Assembly: GCA_934668605.1 (NCBI GenBank)
Contig: CAKUNY010000141.1
Coordinates: 1-5,380 of the forward strand
Direction of reading: 5' to 3'
DNA length: 5,380 bases
Origin: an uncultured Oscillospiraceae bacterium
GTDB taxonomy: Bacteria; Bacillota; Clostridia; Oscillospirales; Oscillospiraceae
Part shown: piece by piece, positions 1 through 4,847 of the stretch
Numbering within the stretch: the stretch's first letter is position 1
How the letters are laid out: the number at the start of each line of letters is the position of its first letter
The notes under the pieces: generated by a model
What the model saw: the letters and a program-made list of their open reading frames with translations, nothing else
The model's database searches: none
Told to the model about the DNA's origin: nothing
Position numbers and translations under genes: made by a program

Positions 1-341
1 GCGACACGGCGGGCCGGCTCCACAACAAGCAGAACCTCATGAACGAGCTTGGCAAAATCTCGCGCATCATTGACCGCGAGCTCCCCAACGCCAGCAAGGA
101 GGTCCTTCTGGTGCTCGACGGCACGACCGGCCAGAACGGCCTTATTCAGGCCGAGCAGTTCAGCCAGATCGCGGGCGTGACGGGCATGGTCGTAACGAAG
201 CTCGATGGCACGGCCAAGGGCGGTGTGGTCATCGCCGTATCGAATACGCTCAAAATCCCGGTCAAATTTGTCGGCGTGGGCGAGCAGATGGACGATCTGA
301 TGGCGTTTGACGCGCACAGCTTCGTGGAAGCACTGATTTAA
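1..341 (+). CDS. ftsY: Signal recognition particle receptor FtsY, C-terminal part (5' end outside window)
   Basis: FtsY is the SRP-type GTPase that docks ribosome-SRP complexes at the membrane so that membrane and secreted proteins are inserted co-translationally. Only the last 112 residues are here; the readable frame begins at base 3 and ends at TAA 339-341. The fragment opens with the G3 motif DTAGRLHNK, followed by the SRP-GTPase signature LDGTTGQNG (fragment residues 38-46), the G4 guanine-specificity motif TKLDGTAKGG (from residue 65) and the closing VGVGE...DDLMAF segment (from residue 90). TKLDGTAKGG and the VGVGEQMDDL ending fit FtsY. The related protein Ffh would continue into a methionine-rich M domain, but here the protein stops about 20 residues after VGVGE, so Ffh is excluded. 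The N-terminal A/N domains are missing because of the window edge, not a truncation. The stop codon shares its last A with the Shine-Dalgarno of the next gene, which suggests translational coupling. Confidence 0.96.
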   Translation, partial: DTAGRLHNKQNLMNELGKISRIIDRELPNASKEVLLVLDGTTGQNGLIQAEQFSQIAGVTGMVVTKLDGTAKGGVVIAVSNTLKIPVKFVGVGEQMDDLMAFDAHSFVEALI

Positions 342-352
342 GGAGGCGCGGC

Positions 353-949
353 ATGAAGGTCATTCTGGCAAGCAAAAATCCGCATAAGCTCACGGAGCTC
401 TCCGTGATTTTGTCGCAGCACGGCTTTGAGATCGCGCTGGAATCGGAATATGGGCTCGATATCGACGTGGACGAGACGGGCACGACGTTTGAAGAAAATT
501 CGTTACTCAAAGCTGAGGCCGTCATGAAAGCCTCCGGGCTTCCGGTTCTGGCGGACGATTCAGGGCTGATGGTGGACGCGCTGGACGGCGCGCCGGGCGT
601 GTATTCCGCGCGGTACGGCCATAAATCGTCTGACGGCGAGCGCACGGCATTTTTGCTGGAGAACATGAAGGACGTACCGGACGAGAAGCGCACGGCAAAA
701 TTTGTCTGCGTCATCACCTGCCTCTGGCCGGACGGGCGCAAGATCGTTGCGCGCGGCGAGTGCCCGGGCGTGATCACGTGCGAGGTACACGGGGAAAACG
801 GCTTTGGCTACGACCCGGTCTTTTATCTTCCCGAGCTTGGCATGACGTACGCCGAGCTTCCGAGCGAACAGAAAAACGCAATTTCCCACAGAGCGCGCGC
901 TTTGCAGGATTTTTGCAGAAAGTATCAAGAGGTAGGCTATGACAAGTAA
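353..949 (+). CDS. rdgB: RdgB/HAM1-type dITP/XTP pyrophosphatase (non-canonical purine NTP phosphatase)
   Basis: This enzyme hydrolyses dITP, ITP and XTP to the monophosphate and pyrophosphate, clearing deaminated purines from the nucleotide pool before they enter DNA or RNA. The 198-residue length is normal for the family. Visible motifs are ASKNPHK at residues 6-12 (substrate loop), the acidic ETGTTFEENSLLKA from residue 41 that contributes metal ligands, LADDSGL at 66-72 with the catalytic aspartates, GAPGVYSARYG at 79-89, GYDPVF at 152-157 and the base-recognition SHRARAL at 178-184. The start is supported by AGGAGG at 341-346, six bases upstream, overlapping the ftsY stop. The last 11 bases overlap the yhbY-like gene in another frame. 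All catalytic motifs are intact, so it should be active. Cytosolic. Confidence 0.96.
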   Translation: MKVILASKNPHKLTELSVILSQHGFEIALESEYGLDIDVDETGTTFEENSLLKAEAVMKASGLPVLADDSGLMVDALDGAPGVYSARYGHKSSDGERTAFLLENMKDVPDEKRTAKFVCVITCLWPDGRKIVARGECPGVITCEVHGENGFGYDPVFYLPELGMTYAELPSEQKNAISHRARALQDFCRKYQEVGYDK

Positions 950-1397
950 GGAACGCGCTGCGCTTCGGGCGCAGGCCAATACAATTGACACGACGCTGAT
1001 GGTCGGCAAGGGCGGCGTATCGGAAACGCTCGTTGCCGAGGCGGAGAAGCTTCTGGACATTCACGAGCTGGTGAAGGGCCGCGTGCTGGAGACGGCGATG
1101 ATGACCCCGCGCGAGGTCTGCGACGCACTGTGCGAAGCGACAGGCGCGGAAGGCATTCAGGTCGTGGGCTCAAAGTTCGTGATCTGGCGCAAATCTGAGA
1201 AGGTCGAGCAGGAAAAGAAGAAGGCGGAGAAAAAGGCGGCAACACCCAAAAAGGTCTCCGGCAACTATAACCCCGTCAAGGCCGGCATCACCCGCCGCAA
1301 GCAGCAGGCGAAAGAGCGTCGCAAGCAGCAGAAGGAGTATTTCCACGAGGCAGCCGTGAAGGCCGCCATCGAGAGAAGAAAACAGCAGGAAGGCTGA
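939..1397 (+). CDS. yhbY: YhbY-type CRM-domain RNA-binding protein with long basic C-terminal tail
   Basis: The protein is 152 residues long. Residues about 4-86 form a CRS1-YhbY (CRM) domain. It has the GKGG loop at 23-26, the hydrophobic pattern LLDIHELVKGRVLE at 38-51 and the domain-closing GIQVVGSKFVIWR at 72-84. Bacterial YhbY proteins associate with pre-50S ribosomal particles and are thought to help assembly; usual length is about 95-100 residues. The extra ~65 residues (88-152) are unusual: a Lys/Glu/Ala stretch (88-105), then a Gln/Arg/Lys-rich tail in which RRKQQ occurs three times (119-123, 127-131, 146-150). This resembles the basic, disordered extensions of proteins that bind rRNA. 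That role is inferred. The ATG overlaps the end of rdgB by 11 bases and follows AAGAGG about six bases upstream, so translation is probably coupled. Symbol assigned by domain similarity only. Confidence 0.9.
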   Translation: MTSKERAALRAQANTIDTTLMVGKGGVSETLVAEAEKLLDIHELVKGRVLETAMMTPREVCDALCEATGAEGIQVVGSKFVIWRKSEKVEQEKKKAEKKAATPKKVSGNYNPVKAGITRRKQQAKERRKQQKEYFHEAAVKAAIERRKQQEG

Positions 1398-1401
1398 TAG
1401 G

Positions 1402-2598
1402 ATGAAGATCGGCGTATACGGCGGCAGCTTCAACCCGCCGCATCTGGGGCATGTGCGCGCGGCGCAGGCGTGCAAAGAGGCGCTGGGCTTAGACCGCGTC
1501 CTGGTCATCCCGGCCAGCATCCCGCCGCACAAGCAGATGGCGAGCGGCTCGCCTGCGGCGATGGAGCGCTTCCGGCTCACGCAGCTTGCCTTTTCGCAGC
1601 TGCCCGGCTTCGAGGTGCTGGACATGGAGCTCCGGCGCGAAGGAAAAAGCTATACGGTGGATACCATCCGCGCGCTCAAGGCACAATATGAACAGAGTGA
1701 TCTGTTTCTCATGATGGGAACGGACATGTTTTTGTCGTTTCAGGACTGGTACCGCCCGGAGGAAATCGCGAAAAACGCGCGCCTCGTCTGCTTTTCCCGG
1801 TACGACGCCGATGAAAAAAACCGCGGCGCGCTTTTGGGGCAGGCGGATGCGCTGGAAGCCCGGTTCGGACAAAGGCCGGTGCTCCTGGAAAACGACTGCT
1901 TCGACATCTCCTCGACCGAGGCAAGAAGGCTCGTGCGTTTTGAAATCGCCGCGCCGTATCTGCCGGAGGCGGTGCTGCGCGAAATTGAGGCAAAAGGGCT
2001 CTATGGCGCGGGGGAGAATGACAAAGACCTCCCGTTTGAGCGGTTGAGGGACGTGAGCTTGTCGCTTCACAAGCCGTCCCGCGTGCCGCATGCCACCGGC
2101 GTGTGCGAAACGGCGCGGGAGATGGCGAGAAAATTCGGAGCCGATGAAGAACTTGCCGCGCGGGCGGGTATTTTGCACGATGTGACGAAGGCGCTGGGCG
2201 CAAAGCAGCAGCTGATGCTTGCCGAAAAATGGAACGTCGCGCTTACCGATTTTGAGCGTGCGAACCCGCATCTTCTGCATGCGAAAACGGGCGCGGCGGC
2301 GGCGCGGGAGCTTTTCGGCGAGTGCGAGGAGGTGGCAAACGCCATCGAATGGCACACGACGGGAAAGCCGGATATGACGAAGCTTGAAAAAATCGTCTAT
2401 CTTGCAGACATGATCGAGCCCAACCGCACGTATCCCGGCGTGGAGGAAATTCGGGCGGCGGCGGAAAAAGACCTCGATGAGGGCGTTCTGCTCGCGCTGG
2501 AACGAACCATCTCACATTTGCAGGAGGAGGGCTTCGCCGTGTGCGAGGACTCGATCCGGGCGCGCGCGTTTTTGCTGAGCGAAAGGAAATCAAGTTAG
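1402..2598 (+). CDS. nadD: Fusion of nicotinate-nucleotide adenylyltransferase (NadD) and YqeK HD-domain Ap4A hydrolase
   Basis: This is one 398-residue open frame with two complete enzymes. Residues 1-201 are NadD, which joins ATP and nicotinate mononucleotide to give deamido-NAD. Motifs are GGSFNPPHLGH at 7-17 (phosphate loop and HxGH-type site), PPHK at 41-44, SYTVDTI at 83-89, LMMGTDMF at 103-110 and DISSTEARRL at 168-177. Residues about 210-398 are YqeK, an HD-superfamily protein whose characterised members are di-iron symmetrical Ap4A hydrolases. The metal-ligand pattern is visible: H230 (RVPHATGV), H259-D260 (ILHDVTK), H293 (LLHAKTGA), H318 (EWHTTG) and D336 (LADMIEPNR). The linker is only about ten residues. 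In most Bacillota nadD and yqeK are adjacent separate genes; fused forms are known, for example in mollicutes. The gene starts four bases after yhbY with AGGAAGG (1387-1393) upstream. No frameshift or internal stop is seen. Confidence 0.94.
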   Translation: MKIGVYGGSFNPPHLGHVRAAQACKEALGLDRVLVIPASIPPHKQMASGSPAAMERFRLTQLAFSQLPGFEVLDMELRREGKSYTVDTIRALKAQYEQSDLFLMMGTDMFLSFQDWYRPEEIAKNARLVCFSRYDADEKNRGALLGQADALEARFGQRPVLLENDCFDISSTEARRLVRFEIAAPYLPEAVLREIEAKGLYGAGENDKDLPFERLRDVSLSLHKPSRVPHATGVCETAREMARKFGADEELAARAGILHDVTKALGAKQQLMLAEKWNVALTDFERANPHLLHAKTGAAAARELFGECEEVANAIEWHTTGKPDMTKLEKIVYLADMIEPNRTYPGVEEIRAAAEKDLDEGVLLALERTISHLQEEGFAVCEDSIRARAFLLSERKSS

Positions 2599-2599
2599 C

Positions 2600-3940
2600 A
2601 TGAATCATGAAAAGCACCACGGCCATTTTGAAGCGCCGCGGGAAAAAAAGCGGCTGACAGGCAAACAGAAGGGCGCGATCGGCATTGCGCTGGCGCTGGC
2701 CATTTTTGTTGGACTGGCTGTCGGCATTTATAAAACCGTTGTCCGGCCGCCGCAGAAGACCGAGCCGGTCGCAGAAGTCCAGCCGGAGAAGGAGGAGCCG
2801 GCCGAGCCGGAGGTCAAAAAGCCGACCATCAAGCACGTTGTGACGAAGGTCGACGAGGATACCGGCGAAGAGATCGAGGAAGAAATGGAGCTTCCGGCGA
2901 GCCACCGGACGGGAGTCTACAACATCCTCATCTGCGGCACGGACGACGACGGCTACCGCACGGACACGATCATCGTCGCGCATCTGGACGAGGAAACGCA
3001 CGACGTTGCGCTCATGAGCGTCCCGCGCGATACGGTCGTCTTGACCGGAAACGGCGGCATTATGAAAATCAACTCCGTCTACGCAGGAGGCGGCGCGGAC
3101 GGCATGGCGCGGCTTTCCAAGCGGCTCGGCGCGATGCTGGGCTTTGAGCTTGACGGCTACGTGCTGGTAAATCTGGAGGCCTTCCGCGAGACGGTGGATC
3201 TGGTCGGCGGCGTGGAGTTTGACGTGCCGCAGGACATGTATTATAATGACCCGACGCAGAATCTTCATATCGACCTCAAGGCGGGAAAGCAGACGCTGGA
3301 CGGCGAAAAGGCAATGGAGCTTGTGCGCTTTCGCAAGGGCTACGCCTCGCAGGACATTCAGCGCACGAAGGTGCAGCAGGAATTTTTGCGGGCGCTGGCT
3401 AAAAAGGTTCTGAGCGTGTCGAGCCTCACGAAGCTCAAGGAATTTGCCGATGTGTTCAGCACGTATGTGACGACCGACCTCACCGTCGGCAACATGCTCT
3501 ATTTCGCGAAGTCCCTCATGCAGTGCGATTTTGACGCGATGAAGACCTATACGCTCGAGGGCGAGGGCGCGATGATCAACGGCGGGTCGTATTATCCGCT
3601 TTACGCGGGAAAGCTCGTGCAGGTCGTGAACGAATCGTTTAACCCCTATGACGCGCCCGTGACGCTCGACACCGTGAACGTCATTACGCCCGAGGTTGCA
3701 AGATCGTATCAGAAGCCCGCAGAGCCGGAGCCCGCCGAAGAACCGGCGGAACCGGAAAATCCGGAGGAAACCGGCGAAGAGGCACCGGGCGAGGAGCCGC
3801 CGGCGGACGAAAATCCGGACGATGCGAACCCGGAAAACCCGGACGCACCGGCGCAGGAGAATCTGGAGGAAAATCCGGATAACTGGATGAGCCCGGACGA
3901 ATTATTTGAAGATACCCAACAGACGGACGATACACCCTAA
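2600..3940 (+). CDS. LytR-CpsA-Psr (LCP) family cell-wall glycopolymer ligase with acidic proline-rich tail
   Basis: LCP proteins transfer undecaprenyl-linked glycopolymers (teichoic acid, capsule or similar) to peptidoglycan on the outer face of the membrane. The 446-residue protein has a short basic cytoplasmic N-terminus, one membrane segment at about 25-45 and a charged Pro/Glu linker at 50-100. The LCP domain covers about 105-270. Motifs include RTDTIIVAHLD (120-130), SVPRDT (140-145), KINSVYAGGGADG (156-168), LVGGVEFDVP (201-210), DLKAGKQTLDGEKAMELVRFR (domain core ending at R245) and DIQRTKVQQEFL (252-263). The second arginine of the common RxxRQQ pattern is V258. Residues 373-446 are a Glu/Asp/Pro/Asn-rich tail with no lysine or arginine, likely disordered and extracellular. 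The gene begins one base after the nadD/yqeK stop. Its best Shine-Dalgarno, AAAGGA at 2582-2587, is 12 bases away, which is rather long and may mean modest or coupled translation. The polymer it attaches cannot be told from sequence. Confidence 0.93.
   Translation: MNHEKHHGHFEAPREKKRLTGKQKGAIGIALALAIFVGLAVGIYKTVVRPPQKTEPVAEVQPEKEEPAEPEVKKPTIKHVVTKVDEDTGEEIEEEMELPASHRTGVYNILICGTDDDGYRTDTIIVAHLDEETHDVALMSVPRDTVVLTGNGGIMKINSVYAGGGADGMARLSKRLGAMLGFELDGYVLVNLEAFRETVDLVGGVEFDVPQDMYYNDPTQNLHIDLKAGKQTLDGEKAMELVRFRKGYASQDIQRTKVQQEFLRALAKKVLSVSSLTKLKEFADVFSTYVTTDLTVGNMLYFAKSLMQCDFDAMKTYTLEGEGAMINGGSYYPLYAGKLVQVVNESFNPYDAPVTLDTVNVITPEVARSYQKPAEPEPAEEPAEPENPEETGEEAPGEEPPADENPDDANPENPDAPAQENLEENPDNWMSPDELFEDTQQTDDTP
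3755..3879 (+). repeat. Three copies of GAAAATCCGGA in the LCP tail coding region
   Basis: The 11-mer GAAAATCCGGA occurs exactly at 3755-3765, 3809-3819 and 3869-3879, in the same reading frame each time (each encodes an ENP[ED] unit). Spacings of 54 and 60 bases are multiples of three. The repeats sit in the low-complexity Glu/Pro/Asn tail, consistent with growth by in-frame duplication or slippage. Confidence 0.75.
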
Positions 3941-3945
3941 AAACG

Positions 3946-3951
3946 AAAGGA
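3946..3951 (+). promoter_or_regulatory. Ribosome binding site that fixes the rsfS start
   Basis: AAAGGA lies eight bases before the ATG at 3960. The in-frame ATG at 3951 begins inside this motif and so has no usable spacing. The earlier in-frame ATG at 3906 lies within the lcp coding region without a good site. The 3960 start is therefore preferred. Confidence 0.75.
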
Positions 3952-3959
3952 TGGAATGC

Positions 3960-4325
3960 ATGATTTCTGCAAAGGAAGTTGCGGCGATTGCCGCCAAGGC
4001 ACTCGACAGCAAGCTCGGAAAGGACATCAGTCTGATTGAAATTGCCGACGTTTCGACGCTGGCGGACTATTTTCTGATTTGCACGGCGACGAGCAACACG
4101 CATGTCAAGACGCTCTGCGACGCAGTGGAGGAAGCAATGGACGCGGCGGGCGAGCCGCTTCTCAATCGCGAAGGCCATCGCGGCGGCACGTGGGTGCTGA
4201 TGGACTTCGGCTGTGTGGTCGTACATGTGTTCACGGCGGAGACGAGAAGCTTTTATGACCTGGAGCGCCTCTGGCAGGACGGAAAAGTTGTGAATCTTTC
4301 GTCCATCCTGACGCACGACGCTTGA
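3960..4325 (+). CDS. rsfS: Ribosomal silencing factor RsfS (RsfA/Iojap family)
   Basis: RsfS binds ribosomal protein uL14 on the 50S subunit and blocks subunit joining, lowering translation during starvation or stationary phase. From the ATG at 3960 the protein is 121 residues, typical of the family. Conserved blocks are DISLIEIADVSTLADYFLIC (residues 21-40), the following TSNTHVKTL, the GHRGGTWVLMDFGCVVVHVF region and RSFYDLERLWQDGKVV near the end. The start is chosen from AAAGGA at 3946-3951. Two other in-frame ATGs (3906, 3951) would add residues not seen in the family. The gene follows lcp by 19 bases, and its usual nadD-yqeK-rsfS neighbourhood is preserved apart from the lcp insertion. 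Its stop codon TGA (4323-4325) lies inside the -35 box of the downstream promoter, and no terminator follows. Confidence 0.96.
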   Translation: MISAKEVAAIAAKALDSKLGKDISLIEIADVSTLADYFLICTATSNTHVKTLCDAVEEAMDAAGEPLLNREGHRGGTWVLMDFGCVVVHVFTAETRSFYDLERLWQDGKVVNLSSILTHDA

Positions 4326-4350
4326 CAAACTGCGCCAAACTGCGTACAAT
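4322..4350 (+). promoter_or_regulatory. Sigma-A-type promoter for the T-box/leuS transcript
   Basis: The -35 box TTGACA (4322-4327) is a perfect consensus. The -10 box TACAAT (4345-4350) has one mismatch from TATAAT, and the spacer is exactly 17 bases. Transcription would begin near 4357-4359, about 12-14 bases before the first strand of T-box Stem I. The -35 box contains the rsfS stop codon, so the promoter is embedded in the end of that gene. Confidence 0.85.
4326..4344 (+). repeat. Tandem direct repeat CAAACTGCG in the promoter spacer
   Basis: CAAACTGCG occurs at 4326-4334 and again at 4336-4344, a ten-base period that fills the space between the -35 and -10 boxes. The first copy overlaps the end of the -35 box. 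It may be chance or a duplication; a protein site is possible but unproven. Confidence 0.6.
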
Positions 4351-4370
4351 AGCGGGGTAATATCGACAAA

Positions 4371-4594
4371 CGCTTTGATGGAGAAATAAGCGCGTCTATC
4401 CTCTTTCAGAGAGCCTGCGGCGGGTGAAAGCAGGTAAGAGGCGGCGCGAAGCTCGCTCCGGAGCGGTCTTCCTGAAACCAGGTAGGGAAGAACGGCTGAC
4501 CGCGTGAGAGGTCACTGAGCATCATGTAATGATGGAATCAGGGTGGTACCGCGTGATCTACGCCCCTGACTGCAAAGCAGTCAGGGGCTTTTTT
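4371..4594 (+). promoter_or_regulatory. T-box riboswitch, leucine-specific (controls leuS)
   Basis: This is a class I transcriptional T-box. Stem I spans 4371-4465: CGCTT pairs with GAGCG at its base, then a GATGGAG/CTCC region that fits a kink-turn. Above it are the specifier loop, a CCTCTT/AAGAGG helix, the conserved AGAGAG bulge and a GCCTGC/GCAGGT distal stem with a GGTGAAA-type loop. The 3' side of the specifier loop reads GAAGCTCG; the specifier is inferred as CTC at 4452-4454 (leucine, read by anticodon GAG). CGGTC/GACCG closes a middle domain. A CATCAT-GTA-ATGATG hairpin (4520-4534) precedes the T-box. The T-box core AGGGTGGTACCGCG is present. The antiterminator pairs TCAGGG (4538-4543) with CCCTGA (4564-4569) and GCGT with ACGC, leaving the bulge TGGTACC (4544-4550). 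TGGT would pair with the tRNA 3' end ACCA, matching the A73 discriminator of tRNA-Leu. Uncharged tRNA-Leu should favour readthrough into leuS. Confidence 0.95.
4562..4594 (+). terminator. Intrinsic terminator of the T-box leader
   Basis: GCCCCTGACTGC (4562-4573) pairs perfectly with GCAGTCAGGGGC (4577-4588) over 12 base pairs around an AAA loop, followed by six T residues (4589-4594). Its 5' strand includes CCCTGA, which the antiterminator also needs, so the two folds exclude each other. Because there is no terminator after rsfS, it probably also stops transcripts coming from the upstream operon. Confidence 0.95.
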
Positions 4595-4608
4595 GCGGCG
4601 CAATCCAT

Positions 4609-4622
4609 AGGAGGGAAGAATG
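4609..4622 (+). promoter_or_regulatory. Strong Shine-Dalgarno and ATG upstream of the annotated leuS start
   Basis: AGGAGGG (4609-4615) is followed, four bases later, by ATG (4620-4622). It is a better match to the anti-Shine-Dalgarno than the site before the conserved leuS start. An in-frame TAG at 4608-4610 overlaps it, so the frame opens exactly here. The position just after the riboswitch terminator is where a T-box-controlled gene normally begins. Confidence 0.65.
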
Positions 4623-4648
4623 GAATTCCGGAAATCTCTCCGTCCATG

Positions 4649-4755
4649 CGTAGGGGGCGATGCCCACATCGCCCCATTGGGTACCATCGAATTCGCCGAA
4701 GAATACCGTAAAAACGGTTCGTACCGCCGGGTCGATGTGGGCATCGACCCCTACG
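4649..4755. repeat. REP/MITE-like inverted-repeat element made of two opposed hairpins
   Basis: Arms 4649-4675 and 4729-4755 are reverse complements at 25 of 27 positions, separated by 53 bases. Each arm is itself a hairpin: GGGGCGATG-CCCA-CATCGCCCC (4654-4675) and GGGTCGATG-TGGG-CATCGACCC (4729-4750), nine perfect pairs with four-base loops. The only two mismatches between arms are one paired position (G4657:C4672 against T4732:A4747), so pairing is kept in both. The spacer holds smaller complementary pieces: GGTAC 4680-4684 with GTACC 4721-4725, and ACCGT-AAAA-ACGGT 4705-4718. The outer ends read CGTAGGGG and CCCCTACG. There is no transposase gene, so any movement would need help from elsewhere. 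The layout resembles paired REP sequences (BIMEs) or a small non-autonomous element. Copy number in the genome is unknown. Confidence 0.75.
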
Positions 4756-4834
4756 AATACCCCGGAGGATTTCAGAAACCCTGGAGTGGTGGACGCGGCT
4801 TTCCGTCCGTCCAAAACCCGGTAAATTACGAGAC

Positions 4835-4841
4835 AAAGGAG
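4835..4841 (+). promoter_or_regulatory. Ribosome binding site for the conserved leuS start
   Basis: AAAGGAG lies six bases before ATG 4848, a normal spacing. The protein from this ATG matches the usual N-terminus of LeuRS, which supports 4848 as the functional start despite the stronger site at 4609. Confidence 0.75.
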
Positions 4842-4847
4842 TCTGTT

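Larger units (their letters stand above)
4620..4847 (+). other. Stop-free stretch in frame with leuS: possible 76-codon N-terminal extension or remnant leader
   Basis: From ATG 4620 the frame runs 76 codons with no stop and joins leuS in frame at the ATG at 4848. The encoded segment begins [17 protein letters not shown] and contains [16 protein letters not shown] and [14 protein letters not shown] recognise no domain, and LeuRS proteins normally begin about where 4848 starts ([16 protein letters not shown]). The segment is Gly/Arg/Pro rich and is largely the translation of the palindromic element at 4649-4755. It could be a real N-terminal extension, a short upstream translated region, or untranslated leader that lacks stops by chance. 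Other frames and the opposite strand are also stop-poor here, which weakens the coding reading. Confidence 0.4.

Noticed and set aside
2010..2021. GGGGGAGA-ATGA at the NadD/YqeK junction as a vestigial separate yqeK start
   Set aside because: The ATG is out of frame with YqeK and reaches a stop after nine codons, and the TGA is not in the NadD frame, so it would need two compensating shifts. Coincidence is more likely.
1489..2355. 288-codon open frame on the - strand opposite nadD/yqeK
   Set aside because: The + strand carries intact catalytic motifs of both domains; the reverse translation is low-complexity basic sequence.
2243..3268. 341-codon open frame on the - strand across nadD/yqeK and lcp
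   Set aside because: It is opposite two genes with clear family motifs, spans their junction, and its translation is Arg/His-rich with no recognisable domain. It is a GC-driven shadow.
3906..3959. Earlier in-frame starts for rsfS (3906 and 3951)
   Set aside because: 3906 lies within lcp and adds non-conserved residues; 3951 overlaps its own Shine-Dalgarno. The start at 3960 has correct spacing.
4529..4711. 60-codon + strand open frame starting in the T-box
   Set aside because: It covers the T-box core and terminator, which explain the sequence. It has no ribosome site and is in a different frame from leuS.
4649..4755. CRISPR-like repeat pair
   Set aside because: Only two copies exist, in opposite orientation, with no regular spacer array and no cas genes.
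4639..4813. 8-base direct repeat TCCGTCCA (4639-4646 and 4806-4813) as a target-site duplication
   Set aside because: It flanks the inverted repeat asymmetrically (2 bases on the left, about 50 on the right), a second overlapping TCCGTCC exists at 4802-4808, and the sequence is simple. An insertion footprint is possible but not supported without an empty-site comparison.
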